A stretch of 64,000 nucleotides of DNA from Pseudoduganella namucuonensis (GCF_900116645.1 NZ_FPBO01000008.1:183500-247499); one strand, 5' to 3'; positions 53,197 through 61,855 are shown, counted from the first letter of the stretch. Made by a program: numbers and translations. Notes: generated from the sequence alone by a model not told the origin.

Positions 53197-53970
53197 TCAT
53201 TTGTCGACGAAAGCGCGCTCGATCACGTAGTGTCCCGGCTGGCTCATATTGCCTTCGCTAAAGCCGGCGCCATCCAGGACCGCCTGGGTTTCCTTCAGCA
53301 TCGCCGGACTGCCGCACAGCATGAAGCGGTCGCAGTCCAGATCCGGCGCGGGTACGCCCAGTTCCTCGAAAAACGCCTCGCTGGTGATGAGCGAGGGAAT
53401 GCGGCCCTGGTTGCGGAACGGTTCGCGCGTCACGGTGGGGAAGTAGGCCAGCTGCCTGGCGACCTGCTCGCCCAGCCATTCATGCTGGTGCAGGTCCTTC
53501 GACAGCCGTTCCTGGTACGCCAGTTCCCGCACCTGGCGGCAGCCGTGCACCAGTATCACTTTGTCGAACATCTCGTAGACGTCGGGATCCTGCACGATGC
53601 TCATGAAGGGGGCCAGGCCGGTGCCGGTGCCGAGCAGATAGAGGCGTTTACCGGGCAGCAGGTTTTGCAGCAGCAGGGTGCCGGACGCCTTGCGCCCGAC
53701 CAGGATGGTGTCGCCGCGCTGGATCGATTGCAGGCGCGAGGTCAGCGGGCCGTCCGGCACCTTGATGCTTAAAAACTCCAGCGTCGGTTCGTAGTGCGGG
53801 CTGACCATGCTGTAGGCGCGCAGCAGCGGCCGGCCGTCGACTTCCAGCCCTATCATCGCGAACTGCCCGCTCTGGTAGCGGAAGCCCGGGTCGCGCGTGA
53901 CGGTGAACGAAAACAGGCGGTCGGTCCAGTGGTGCACGGACAGCACTTCGGCATTGAACAGATTGCTCAT
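53197..53970 (-). CDS. Ferredoxin-NADP reductase (Fpr type)
   Basis: 257 residues, cytoplasmic. The FAD-binding barrel has RAYSMVSP (the RxYS motif) and GPLTSRLQSIQRGD; the NADP-binding half has YLLGTGTGLAPFMSIVQD and RFMLCGSPAMLKETQ, ending HYVIERAFVDK, as in the proteobacterial Fpr group. It passes electrons between NADPH and ferredoxin or flavodoxin. Two ferredoxin genes lie upstream in the same cluster, so it probably serves them. The ATG overlaps the DUF971 stop (ATGA), supporting coupled translation and this start over the longer frame. Confidence 0.92.
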   Translation of the reverse strand: MSNLFNAEVLSVHHWTDRLFSFTVTRDPGFRYQSGQFAMIGLEVDGRPLLRAYSMVSPHYEPTLEFLSIKVPDGPLTSRLQSIQRGDTILVGRKASGTLLLQNLLPGKRLYLLGTGTGLAPFMSIVQDPDVYEMFDKVILVHGCRQVRELAYQERLSKDLHQHEWLGEQVARQLAYFPTVTREPFRNQGRIPSLITSEAFFEELGVPAPDLDCDRFMLCGSPAMLKETQAVLDGAGFSEGNMSQPGHYVIERAFVDK

Positions 53971-54275
53971 GACATCGGCCTTTCGTAAGCGAGTTGGTAC
54001 AGGTAGGGCCAGGGATAGATGCCGCGATGGTGGCCGTCGGAGAAAAACAGCTGCAAGCCGCTGGCGCCCAGCACTTCGATGCGTGCCAGCGCCAGGTCCG
54101 GCGCCATCGGAAGGGCCGGGCCGCCCGCGCGGCGCGCGCTTTCGCAATGGGCGCAGCGGCAGGAGGCGCGCAGCGCCGCGTGCGCCAGCGCGGCCGGCGC
54201 GCCGTCCCACACCAGCTCCAGCGTGCGGCTGGCGTGGTTGATGGCGAGCGCCGAGGGCCAGGGTTCACAGGACAT
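53967..54275 (-). CDS. DUF971 (GBBH-like N-terminal) protein
   Basis: 102 residues. It resembles the gamma-butyrobetaine-hydroxylase-like N-terminal domain (DUF971), a small beta-rich fold with a Cys/His metal site; here LRASCRCAHCESARR holds three Cys and one His, and IYPWPYLYQLAYE is the usual end. Stand-alone DUF971 proteins are often found near Fe-S cluster genes, but their job is unknown. It overlaps the ABC ATPase by 11 bases and the reductase by four, so it is firmly part of the operon. A role in Fe-S supply or as an electron-transfer partner is only a guess. Confidence 0.8.
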   Translation of the reverse strand: MSCEPWPSALAINHASRTLELVWDGAPAALAHAALRASCRCAHCESARRAGGPALPMAPDLALARIEVLGASGLQLFFSDGHHRGIYPWPYLYQLAYERPMS

Positions 54276-55122
54276 GGCACGCCCCCTCCGGCCCCAGTTC
54301 GGTGCTGAGCCCGCGCAGGCCGCCGTCGGACAGTTCGCTGCCCATCGCCGCCAGGCTTTCGTCGCGTATCAGCGCCTTGATGGTGCGCATCAGCGCCACG
54401 AACTCCGGGCTGTCCATCATTTCCGGCTTGCGCGGCCGCGGCAGCGGCACTTTCAGTTCGGCCTTGACCCTGCCCGGGCGCGCCGTCATCACGTAGATGC
54501 GGTCCGACAGGAAGATCGCCTCCTCGATGTCGTGCGTGATGAACAGCACGGACAGGCGCAGCCGCTGCCACATATTGGTCAGGATTTCCTGCATCACCGA
54601 GCGGGTCTGCGAATCGAGCGCGCCGAAGGGTTCGTCCATCAGCAACACCTGCGGGCTGGTGGCCAGCGCGCGCACGATGCCCACGCGCTGTTTCATGCCG
54701 CCGGAGAGCTGGGCCGGATAATGGTTCTCGAACGCCAGCAGCCCGGCCAGCCCCAGCAGGGTGCGCGCCTGGGTCTCGCGCACGCTCTGGCCGACGCCCT
54801 TCATCTTCAGCCCGAACTCGACGTTCTTGCGCACCGTCATCCAGGGGAACAGCGAATACTGCTGGAACACCACGCCGCGGTCCGACCCGGGGCCGTCGAT
54901 GGGCGCGCCGTCCAGCAGCAGCGAGCCGGCGTCGATCTCCGTGAAGCCCGCGACCGCGTTCAGCAAGGTCGATTTGCCGCAGCCCGACGGCCCGATCAGC
55001 GACACGAACTCGCCCGGCTGCACCTGCAGCGAGACGCCCTTGACGGCCTCGATCACCGAGCCGCGCGCGCCGAAGCTGATGCTGACGTCGCGCACGTCCA
55101 CATGGCCCGATTGCGCGCTCAT
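54265..55122 (-). CDS. ABC transporter ATPase, nitrate/sulfonate/taurine type
   Basis: 285 residues. Walker A is GPSGCGKST, the Q loop is [14 protein letters not shown], the ABC signature is [15 protein letters not shown], Walker B is [12 protein letters not shown] and the switch His is FITHDIEEA. The overall pattern, including [20 protein letters not shown], is that of SsuB/TauB/NrtD-like ATPases. It powers the permease encoded just upstream; their start and stop overlap (ATGA). Start at 55122 chosen for that reason; the longer frame upstream is a shadow of the permease gene. The C-terminus is slightly longer than usual. Confidence 0.93.
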   Translation of the reverse strand: MSAQSGHVDVRDVSISFGARGSVIEAVKGVSLQVQPGEFVSLIGPSGCGKSTLLNAVAGFTEIDAGSLLLDGAPIDGPGSDRGVVFQQYSLFPWMTVRKNVEFGLKMKGVGQSVRETQARTLLGLAGLLAFENHYPAQLSGGMKQRVGIVRALATSPQVLLMDEPFGALDSQTRSVMQEILTNMWQRLRLSVLFITHDIEEAIFLSDRIYVMTARPGRVKAELKVPLPRPRKPEMMDSPEFVALMRTIKALIRDESLAAMGSELSDGGLRGLSTELGPEGACHVL

Positions 55123-56039
55123 GTGCGCCCCCTTCCCGCCACCAGGCCGGTCCAGGGCATCGCGGCCCGCGAACACAGGTGGATGGCGCCGCTGCACAGC
55201 AGCCCGAGTATGCCGATCGTGATCATGCCCAGCGCGATCTCGGCGTACGAGATCAGCGAATAGGCTTCCCACGTGAAGTAGCCGATGCCGAACTGGCCGG
55301 AGATCATCTCGGCGGCGATCAGCGAGACCCAGGCCACCCCCATGCCGACCGCCAGGCCGGTGAAGATGTGCTGCAGCGCGCCGGGAATGATCACGTGGCT
55401 GATCAGGTCCAGTTCCCGGGTGCCCAGGCTGCGCGCGGCGCGCAGCAGCACCTCGTCGATTTCCTCGACGCCGTGGATGGTGTTGAGCAGGATGGGGAAG
55501 AAGGCGCCCAGGAAGGTGATGAAGACGATGCTGACCTCGTTGCTGGGCCACAGCATGATCGCCATCGGCACCCAGGCGATGGCCGGGATCGGCCGCAGCA
55601 CTTCGAGCGCCGGGACGCTCAGCGCGCGCACCAGGCGGTAGCGGCCGATCAAGACCCCCAGCGTGACGCCCAGTCCGGCCGCGATGGCGAAACCGAGCAG
55701 CACCCGGCGCAGGCTGATGCCGATGTTGAGCAGGTACTTGGACGACTGGTTGACTTCCAGGATCTTGTCGAACACGTCCCCGGGCGTGGGAATGTTGGAG
55801 AAGCGCACATAGAAGTCGAGCCGGTAGCGGGTCGCCAGGTACCACGCCAGCAACATGCCGCCGATCGAGACCGCGCCCAGCGCGCAGGTCGCGGGCGCGC
55901 TGTCCAGCCAGTGGCGGCGCTTGCGGTTCGGAGCGGCGGCGGGCGCGGCGCCGGTGACCACGGAGGCCAGCGCCGCCGCGCGCGTGGCGGCGGGGGCGGC
56001 CGGCGGCGAGCGCAGGGCGTGCAGTTCGGTCATTCTCAT
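55119..56039 (-). CDS. ABC transporter permease, nitrate/sulfonate/taurine type
   Basis: 306 residues with six membrane segments after an Ala/Pro-rich cytoplasmic N-terminus of about 45 residues. The EAA-loop region EEIDEVLLRAARSLGTRELD, which contacts the ATPase, and RPIPAIAWVPMAIMLWPSNE are characteristic of SsuC/TauC/NrtB permeases. It forms the inner-membrane channel of the importer with the ATPase and the binding protein, whose stop is three bases upstream. The start could also be six bases later (MTELH). The substrate is unknown. Confidence 0.93.
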   Translation of the reverse strand: MRMTELHALRSPPAAPAATRAAALASVVTGAAPAAAPNRKRRHWLDSAPATCALGAVSIGGMLLAWYLATRYRLDFYVRFSNIPTPGDVFDKILEVNQSSKYLLNIGISLRRVLLGFAIAAGLGVTLGVLIGRYRLVRALSVPALEVLRPIPAIAWVPMAIMLWPSNEVSIVFITFLGAFFPILLNTIHGVEEIDEVLLRAARSLGTRELDLISHVIIPGALQHIFTGLAVGMGVAWVSLIAAEMISGQFGIGYFTWEAYSLISYAEIALGMITIGILGLLCSGAIHLCSRAAMPWTGLVAGRGRT

Positions 56040-56042
56040 GAT

Positions 56043-57482
56043 TTACCTCCCGGCGGCGGCGAGCGCCTGTTCGTACGACAGCACCGCAGTGCCCGACTTG
56101 GCCGCCAGCGCGTCGGCGTCCTTTTTCAGCAGGAAGGGCACGATGTCCTTTTTCGGACCGCTGGTGGCGTAGAACGCGCGGTCCGCGAACACCTTGATGC
56201 CGAGCGCCTTGTCGTAGACGTAGGCGACGTCCACCTTCTTGCCCGCTTCGCTGTACTTCCTCACGCCGAGCAGGGTGCAGGTGGCGGAGCTGAGCGGGAT
56301 GATGGCGCCGCCCTGGAGCCAGATCTCGCCGGCCTCGGCCGGATTGGTGACGGCCTTCTTGCAGACCGGGTCCTGCCCCTGGACGTCGTAATTGGCCAGC
56401 GTCTGTTTTTGCGCGTCGTAATTGAGGCCGCGCTCCTTGAACGCCTGGCGCACATAGCTTTCGTTGACCCAGGCGTCCACATCGAACTGCTTGACCCGCT
56501 TCATCTTCTGCAGCACGCCGTAGGCGGTCTTGATGGTGTCGAGCTGCAGGGGCTTGATGGACGGGTCCAGCGTGTGGATGCCGCCGCGCCCGAGGAAGAT
56601 ATAGACGACCTCCTTCTCGATCTTGGTCCATTCCTCGATCTTGCGCGCCGCCGTGGCGGGGTCGGCGCGCACCCAGTCGTTCGCCTCCAGCATCGCCTTG
56701 ATGTAGGCCACCACCACCTCGGGGTACTGTTCCGCGAAATCCTTGCGCACCACCACGCCGTGGAAGGTCGGCACCTTGGTCTGGACGCCGTCGAAGATTT
56801 TGCGGGAGTTGCCGCGGAAGGGCAGCAGTTCGCCGAAGGGCACGAAGTCGGCGTGGCCGTCGATCTTGCGCTCCTGCAGGTTGGTGGTGCCGATCTCGGG
56901 GGTCTGGCTGACCAGGTTCCAGTAGTCCTCGGGCCAGCCGCGTTCCTGCATCGCCTGCAGCAGCATGCCATGGGCGGCCGAGCCGAAGGGCACCGACACC
57001 AGCTTGCCCTTGAGGTCGGCCAGTTCGTAGTACGGGCTGTCCTTGTGCACCACCACGCCGTTGCCGGCGCCGAAGGCGTTGTAGGCGATGATGGCGACCA
57101 GTTGGGTCTCGTTGCCCTTGCTCTGTTGCGAGGTGGCGCCGTTGACCAGCAGCGGGTAGTCGCCCATCATCCCGATCTGGATTTTATTGGCCATCATGCC
57201 GTTGGTGATGGGCGGGCCGGAAGTGAAGTTCTGCCAGTCGAACTTGAAGTCGATGTCGCTGTACTTGCCGGTCTTGGGCAGGTGTTTCTCGAGCAGTTGC
57301 AATTGCTTGATGACGATGCCGCCGGTGACGGTGTTGGTCGTGGTGTTCTGCGTGCCGATGCCGATCGAGACCGTCTCCCTGGCTTGGGCGCCGCCCCCCG
57401 CCACGGCCGCCAGCGCGATGACGCCCGCGACCAGTGCCTTGCCGCCGCGCCAGCGCCGGATCCATGAAAGTGTCGTTGCCAT
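56043..57482 (-). CDS. ABC substrate-binding protein with NosL-like C-terminal extension
   Basis: 479 residues with a signal peptide (LVAGVIALAAVAGGGAQA). Residues about 35-350 fit the nitrate/sulfonate/taurine binding-protein fold: MANKIQIGMMGDYPLLVNGA, YYELADLKGKLVSVPFGSAA and PTFHGVVVRKDFAEQYPEVV. The family normally stops near 330-350, but here about 114 extra residues follow. They contain QDPVCKKAV and SSATCTLLG with two Cys, and a C-terminal part (FYATSGPKKDIVPF, then DADALAAKSGTAVLSYEQAL) that resembles NosL, a periplasmic Cu(I)-binding chaperone. So it may bind a metal or a metal-linked ligand. Start at 57482, eight bases after GGGGGA. The NosL resemblance is by eye and moderate. Confidence 0.8.
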   Translation of the reverse strand: MATTLSWIRRWRGGKALVAGVIALAAVAGGGAQARETVSIGIGTQNTTTNTVTGGIVIKQLQLLEKHLPKTGKYSDIDFKFDWQNFTSGPPITNGMMANKIQIGMMGDYPLLVNGATSQQSKGNETQLVAIIAYNAFGAGNGVVVHKDSPYYELADLKGKLVSVPFGSAAHGMLLQAMQERGWPEDYWNLVSQTPEIGTTNLQERKIDGHADFVPFGELLPFRGNSRKIFDGVQTKVPTFHGVVVRKDFAEQYPEVVVAYIKAMLEANDWVRADPATAARKIEEWTKIEKEVVYIFLGRGGIHTLDPSIKPLQLDTIKTAYGVLQKMKRVKQFDVDAWVNESYVRQAFKERGLNYDAQKQTLANYDVQGQDPVCKKAVTNPAEAGEIWLQGGAIIPLSSATCTLLGVRKYSEAGKKVDVAYVYDKALGIKVFADRAFYATSGPKKDIVPFLLKKDADALAAKSGTAVLSYEQALAAAGR

Positions 57483-57579
57483 GTTCAGTTCCCCCATTGA
57501 GTCACAATTAGAAAGATCAATGCGTACCGCGCTGCTTTTACCCCACCTTTATTCCTCTCCTCGCCGGACCATGCACAAG

Positions 57580-57909
57580 CTATGCCATCTCCACCAACTC
57601 CCCGCGCTTGTCCTTTTTCCCGGCCCAGGCGGCCGCCTCGGGCATCGGTTCCCGCGCCGCGGTGATCAGCGGCCATTGCCGCGTCAGGCGCAGGTTGATC
57701 TGGACGAAGTCGGCCTGCTCCGGCGCGACATCCTTCTCGTCGAAGATCGCCTCCACCGGACATTCGGCCACGCACACGCCGCAGTCGATGCACACCTCGG
57801 GATCGATCACGAGGAAGTTCGGCCCCTCGTGAAAACAGTCGACCGGACAGACCGCGACGCAGTCCGTGTATTTGCAGCCTATGCACGATTCGGTGACAAC
57901 ATGGGTCAT
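57580..57909 (-). CDS. fdxA: 7Fe ferredoxin (FdxA type)
   Basis: 109 residues. CIGCKYTDCVAVCPVDC binds a [3Fe-4S] and shares Cys with a [4Fe-4S] cluster completed by CIDCGVCVAECP; FHEGPNFLVIDPEVC between them is the FdxA hallmark. The C-terminal half is the usual long helix-rich extension. It carries electrons in the cytoplasm. It lies downstream of the HEAT-repeat gene, overlapping its stop (ATGA), and 97 bases before the ABC binding protein gene, a gap large enough for a secondary promoter. Likely partner of the Fpr and the AprAB-like proteins of the same cluster. Confidence 0.93.
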   Translation of the reverse strand: MTHVVTESCIGCKYTDCVAVCPVDCFHEGPNFLVIDPEVCIDCGVCVAECPVEAIFDEKDVAPEQADFVQINLRLTRQWPLITAAREPMPEAAAWAGKKDKRGELVEMA

Positions 57910-58850
57910 GGCGCGCCTCCGTTCAGGTAGATGGTCGCCAGCGCCAGCTTGGACAGCTTGCGCACATCGGGGTCGGAATCGCCCAGCGCCTGCTCCAGGT
58001 GGCTGATGGCGCGCGTGTCGGCGATGTCGCCGAGGGCGATGACGGCCTCCTTGCGCAGATTGCTCATCGGATGGCGCAAGGCCTCGCACAGCGCCGGCAC
58101 CGCCGTCCTGGCGCGCAGCTTGCCCAGGCTGCGCGCCGACTTCAGGCGCACCTGCCAGTACGCGTCGTTCATCGCGTTGACCAGGTCGGGCACGCAGTGC
58201 GCCAGGCCCAGTTTGCCGATGGTGGTGGCCGCCTCTTCGCGCACCTGCCAGGCCGGGTCGGACAGCACGCAGCTGAGCGCCGGCTGCACGCTGACGGCGC
58301 TGGCGTAGCCGAGCGCGCCCACCGCCACGCGCCGCACCTCGTCGTCGGGATCGTTGGCCGCCGCGTTGGTGAGCGCGCCGATCGCCTCCGCCTTCTTCAG
58401 GTAGCCGAGCACGCCGACCGCCGCGCGCCGCACGCCGGGCTCGGCATCGGCCAGCGCCGCCAGCGCCGGCGCGAAGGCCGCCTCGACGCGCAAGGCCTTG
58501 ATCGCGTGCAGCGCGGCGGCGCGCACCCGCGCATCGCCGTCGGCCAGGTAGGGCAGCAGGTAGGGGGCGCAGGCCGGCCCTTTCAGTTCGGCCAGGGTCA
58601 GCGCCACGGCCGCGCGCACCTCGGCGTCGGGGTCCTTGAGCAGCGGCGCCAGCGCCGCCAGCGCCTCCGGCTCCTCGTTGCCCTCGAGCGCCTTGGCCGC
58701 CTCCAGGCGCACGCCCGGATCGGCGTCGGCCAGCGCCGCGACCAAGTGGGGCAGGGCGTCGTCCTCCTCGTCCGAATAGGGCAGGTCGATCACGGCGACG
58801 CGGCGCACCGCCGGATCGCTGCTGCGCAGGCGTTCATGTATGGTGTCCAT
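57906..58850 (-). CDS. HEAT-repeat (PBS lyase-like) protein
   Basis: 314 residues composed almost wholly of HEAT/PBS-lyase-type repeats of about 31 residues, roughly nine or ten of them. Examples are DADPGVRLEAAKALEGNEEP, DPDAEVRAAVALTLAELKG, DPDDEVRRVAVGALGYASA and DSDPDVRKLSKLALATIYL. Such solenoids hold proteins together or help insert cofactors. There is no signal peptide. Its Shine-Dalgarno GGAGGAG overlaps the AprB-like gene's stop, and its own stop overlaps the fdxA start, so it is made with the redox proteins. A scaffold or maturation role for the AprAB-like pair is my inference. Confidence 0.9.
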   Translation of the reverse strand: MDTIHERLRSSDPAVRRVAVIDLPYSDEEDDALPHLVAALADADPGVRLEAAKALEGNEEPEALAALAPLLKDPDAEVRAAVALTLAELKGPACAPYLLPYLADGDARVRAAALHAIKALRVEAAFAPALAALADAEPGVRRAAVGVLGYLKKAEAIGALTNAAANDPDDEVRRVAVGALGYASAVSVQPALSCVLSDPAWQVREEAATTIGKLGLAHCVPDLVNAMNDAYWQVRLKSARSLGKLRARTAVPALCEALRHPMSNLRKEAVIALGDIADTRAISHLEQALGDSDPDVRKLSKLALATIYLNGGAP

Positions 58851-58860
58851 GCGGCTCCTC

Positions 58861-59094
58861 CTAGCGCACGAGATAGGGGATGTTGACGTGCACGGCGCCG
58901 GTCGGGCAGTCCTTCTCGCACGGCATGCAGTACCAGCACTCGTCGAACTTCATCTTCGCCTTGTTGCTGATCATGTCGATGACCAGCACATCGAGCGGGC
59001 ACACGTCCACGCACACGGTGCAGCCCTTGTCGGCGATGCACTTGGATTCGTCGACCACGACCGGGGCTTGCGTTCTCGTCATTGCGATGCTCAT
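58861..59094 (-). CDS. AprB-like dicluster ferredoxin, short form
   Basis: 77 residues with two [4Fe-4S] sites: CIADKGCTVCVDVCP and CWYCMPCEKDCP, followed by TGAVHVNIPYLVR. The spacing and the Trp next to the second cluster resemble the beta subunit of adenylylsulfate reductase (AprB), but the AprB C-terminal tail that wraps the alpha subunit (about 70 more residues) is absent. It starts 33 bases after the AprA-like gene, with AAGGAG before the ATG, so the two very likely form a complex passing electrons to or from FAD. Cytoplasmic. Confidence 0.87.
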   Translation of the reverse strand: MSIAMTRTQAPVVVDESKCIADKGCTVCVDVCPLDVLVIDMISNKAKMKFDECWYCMPCEKDCPTGAVHVNIPYLVR

Positions 59095-59127
59095 GGTTTC
59101 TCCTTGAACTGGGTGGGCGGTAAGCGC

Positions 59128-60858
59128 TTAGGCGACATTGGTGTGGCCGGCCACCCTCAGGCGCTGGTAGGCGGCTTTCTCGTCGTCGTTCAGCTCGACG
59201 ATGTAGGGCTCGATGTCGCGCTTGCGGAAGGCCATGTCGCCGTCCACGGTGCGTTTGACGTTGGTGTGGCAGAACCAGTTGGCGTCGTCCTTCTGGGGAT
59301 GATCGACGCGCAGGTGGTACAGGCCCCAGCGGCTCTCGGTGCGGAACAGCGAGGCGCGCGCGGCCAGCTCGGCGCAGTCGCGGATCGAATAGGCTTCCAT
59401 GGCGCGCATCAGTTCATGCGGGTCGGCCGCGCTCATCTGCTCGAGGTCTTCGCGGATCTCGCCGAACCGGTCCAGGCCGATTTCCATCTTGCGCGTGACC
59501 TTGGGCGGTTGCAGGTAGTCGTTGACGATGCGGCGCGTCTTGAATTCGACCTGGAACGGCGACAGTCCCTCGCTGCGCGCCAGCGGCGCGGCGATGCGGC
59601 GCCGCTCCGCCTCCACCATGTCGCGGTCGACGGTGGGCGAGGCCCGGCCGGACACGTAGTCGGCCGCGTTTTCGCCGCAGAATTTGCCGTACACGAAAGC
59701 GCCCAGCATGTAGTTGTGCGGGATGCTGGCGCAATCGCCGGCGGCGTACAGGCCCGGAATCGAGGCCTCGCCGCGTTCGTTGGTCCAGATGCCGGAGGCG
59801 CTGTGGCCGCTGCAAAAACCGATCTCCGAGATGTGCATCTCGATCGCCTTCTGGCGGTAATCGGTGCCGCGCCGCTCGTGGAAGCGGCCCCGGCTCGGGC
59901 GCTCGTTGGTGTGCAGGATGTGTTCGATCTCGGAGATGGTCTCCTCCGCCAGGTGGTCCAGCTTGAGGAACACGGGCCCGCGTCCGCCCTCGAGTTCATT
60001 GAAGAACTCCAGCATCATCTGGCCGCTCCAGTAGTCGCATTCGATGAAGCGCTGGCCCTGCGAGTTGGCGGTGTAGCCGCCGAACGGGCCGGTGACATAG
60101 GCGCAGGCCGGGCCGTTGTAGTCCTTGATCAGCGGGTTGACCTGGAAGCACTCGAGGTTGGTCAGCTCGGCGCCGGCGTGGTAGGCCATGACGTGGCCTT
60201 CGCCGCTGTTGGTCGGGTTTTCATACGTGCCCCACATATAGCCGGAGGCCGGCAGCCCGAGGCGGCCGGCGGCGCCGGTGCACAGCACCACCGCCTTGGC
60301 CTTGATGACATAGAAGTCGGCGGTGCGGCAGTCGAAGCCCATCACGCCGTTGATCTCGCCGGCGGCGCCGGTCAGCAAGCGGGTGGCCACGACCCGGTTG
60401 GTGATCTCCACGCGCGCCTTCTTCAACTGGCGGTACAGCACCTTCTTCATGTGGTGGCCTTCCGGCATCGGCAGCACGTAGCTGCCCAGGTGGTGCACCT
60501 TGCGCACGGCGTAGTCGCCGGTTTCGTCCTTCTCGAACTTGATGCCCCAGCGGTCGAGTTCCTCGATCATGGCGAAGCTGTTGGCGGCATAGGCGTAGAC
60601 CCCTTTCTGGTCGACGATGCCATCGTTGGCGACGGTGATCTCCTTGGTGTACTGCTCGGGCGTGGCGTGGCCGGGAATGACGGCGTTGTTCAAGCCGTCC
60701 ATGCCCATCGAGATCGCGCCGCTGCGTTTGACGTTGGCCTTTTCCAGCACCAGCACGCGCAGCGTGGGGTCTTTTTCCTTCGCCTTCACCGCCGCCATGG
60801 GGCCGCCGGTGCCGCCCCCCACGATGACGAGGTCGTATTCCAGTTCGATGGTTTTCAT
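59128..60858 (-). CDS. AprA-like flavoprotein (fumarate reductase/adenylylsulfate reductase alpha family)
   Basis: 576 residues, cytoplasmic. The FAD-binding start is DLVIVGGGTGGPMAAVKAKE, followed by EKANVKRSGAISMGMDGLNN, which aligns with the AprA segment where FAD and the substrate sit (RSGA.xxGL..IN). GLYAAGDCASIPHNYMLGAF is the second FAD block, and ESRWGLYHLRVDHPQKDDANW corresponds to AprA's C-terminal part, here split at residues 510-530. It differs from succinate dehydrogenase flavoproteins. True AprA oxidises sulfite plus AMP to APS or the reverse, but no ATP sulfurylase is nearby and the TauE/YeiH/ABC neighbours point to an organosulfur pathway; the actual reaction is unknown. AAAGG precedes the ATG at 60858. 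Confidence 0.85.
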   Translation of the reverse strand: MKTIELEYDLVIVGGGTGGPMAAVKAKEKDPTLRVLVLEKANVKRSGAISMGMDGLNNAVIPGHATPEQYTKEITVANDGIVDQKGVYAYAANSFAMIEELDRWGIKFEKDETGDYAVRKVHHLGSYVLPMPEGHHMKKVLYRQLKKARVEITNRVVATRLLTGAAGEINGVMGFDCRTADFYVIKAKAVVLCTGAAGRLGLPASGYMWGTYENPTNSGEGHVMAYHAGAELTNLECFQVNPLIKDYNGPACAYVTGPFGGYTANSQGQRFIECDYWSGQMMLEFFNELEGGRGPVFLKLDHLAEETISEIEHILHTNERPSRGRFHERRGTDYRQKAIEMHISEIGFCSGHSASGIWTNERGEASIPGLYAAGDCASIPHNYMLGAFVYGKFCGENAADYVSGRASPTVDRDMVEAERRRIAAPLARSEGLSPFQVEFKTRRIVNDYLQPPKVTRKMEIGLDRFGEIREDLEQMSAADPHELMRAMEAYSIRDCAELAARASLFRTESRWGLYHLRVDHPQKDDANWFCHTNVKRTVDGDMAFRKRDIEPYIVELNDDEKAAYQRLRVAGHTNVA

Positions 60859-60932
60859 GTCTGCCTTTCGAGGTAAGTTATGACGCAACGCGATCGATAC
60901 GGGCCGAGAAGGGATTGTTGGAACCCATCTCG

Positions 60933-60973
60933 TTATAACTCATTATGATGAGTTCATCTTATGCAAGACATAT
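60933..60973. promoter_or_regulatory. Operator-like box upstream of the AprA-like gene
   Basis: The 22-base box 60933-60954 starts TTATAACTCATTATG and ends ATGAGTT; it matches the box at 61894-61915 at 20 of 22 positions. Right next to it, TCTTATGCAAGACATAT (60957-60973) matches the sequence at the aceA palindrome (39706-39722) in 15 of 17 positions. Both lie 75-115 bases before the AprA-like ATG. The remainder of the gap to the TauE-like gene has no gene. Confidence 0.6.
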
Positions 60974-61096
60974 GCCAGGGACCGCCAGCCCGGGAGGCGT
61001 GGTTTCGCACCGGTTTGCCGCCACGCTTTGGTGCGTTTTCGGCGAAACCGGTCACCGTTCTGGTGATGGACGGGACGGAAAAGGGGCGGCGGGGAT

Positions 61097-61855
61097 TCAA
61101 TACAGTGCGGCGCCGCGCAGCATGAAAGCCATGCCCGCCACGATGCACAGGGCGGCGACGCAGCGCTGCGCGAGCCGCAGGTCAACGCGGTGTATCAGCG
61201 CCGCGCCCGCCACGACGCCGGCGATTTCGAACGCGCCCGCCTGCGCCGCCAGTTCGAAGTCGATGGTGCCGAGCGACAGGTTGGCCGCCGTGCCGGACAG
61301 CGCGCCAACCACCTGCACCACCTGGCCCACGCCGATGGAGGCCAGAACGGGAAAGCCGAGAGCGAGCATCAGCGGCACCGACAGCACCGGGCCGCCAACG
61401 CCGGTGAGGCCGGAGACGAAACCGGTGGCGGCGCCGGCCGCCGCCAGCAGCAGCCAGCGGCGCCTGGTCGGCGCGGGCGTGGCCGCCGCCGTGGCCCTCT
61501 TGGCAGCGCCGTCATGGAGCGTGTACAGGCCGGCGGCGACGATGAGCGCCGCCAGCGTCAGCGACAGGGCCGGCGCGTCCAGCAGCGAACTGGTCCACGC
61601 GCCGGCCCAGGCCGTGGCCGCCACGCCGAGGGTCAGCGGGCGGGCCAGCGTCCAGTCGATGCTGCCCCGGCGCTGGAAGGCGAGGGTGCCCGCCAGCCCG
61701 GTGAAGACAAAGGTGAGCAGCGCGGTCGCCATGCCTTGATGGATGGCGATGCCGGTGCCGACGCTCAGCGCCGATGGCAGCAGCATCCCGCCGATGCCGA
61801 CGGCGCCCACCAGCAGGCCGATCGCCAGGCAGACCAGCGCCAGTTGTATGGTCAT
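61097..61855 (-). CDS. TauE/SafE family sulfite exporter-like permease
   Basis: 252 residues with about eight membrane segments. The family repeat is visible twice: GLLVGAVGIGGMLLPSAL in the first half and GFVSGLTGVGGPVLSVPLML in the second. Members export sulfite, sulfoacetate or other organic anions. It lies between the GntR regulator and the AprA-like gene and carries the shared operator box upstream, so it probably belongs to the same regulon but may have its own transcript, since 238 bases separate it from the AprA-like gene. A GAGGAG site precedes the ATG. Confidence 0.9.
   Translation of the reverse strand: MTIQLALVCLAIGLLVGAVGIGGMLLPSALSVGTGIAIHQGMATALLTFVFTGLAGTLAFQRRGSIDWTLARPLTLGVAATAWAGAWTSSLLDAPALSLTLAALIVAAGLYTLHDGAAKRATAAATPAPTRRRWLLLAAAGAATGFVSGLTGVGGPVLSVPLMLALGFPVLASIGVGQVVQVVGALSGTAANLSLGTIDFELAAQAGAFEIAGVVAGAALIHRVDLRLAQRCVAALCIVAGMAFMLRGAALY

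Noticed and set aside
54265..56631. A 788-codon frame running through ATPase and permease genes
   Set aside because: Only its last 285 codons encode the ATPase; the upstream part is a shadow of the permease and binding-protein genes.
59121..59130. Perfect palindrome TAAGCGCTTA at the end of the AprA-like gene
   Set aside because: It overlaps the stop codon inside an operon and has no partner copy; too short to call an operator.
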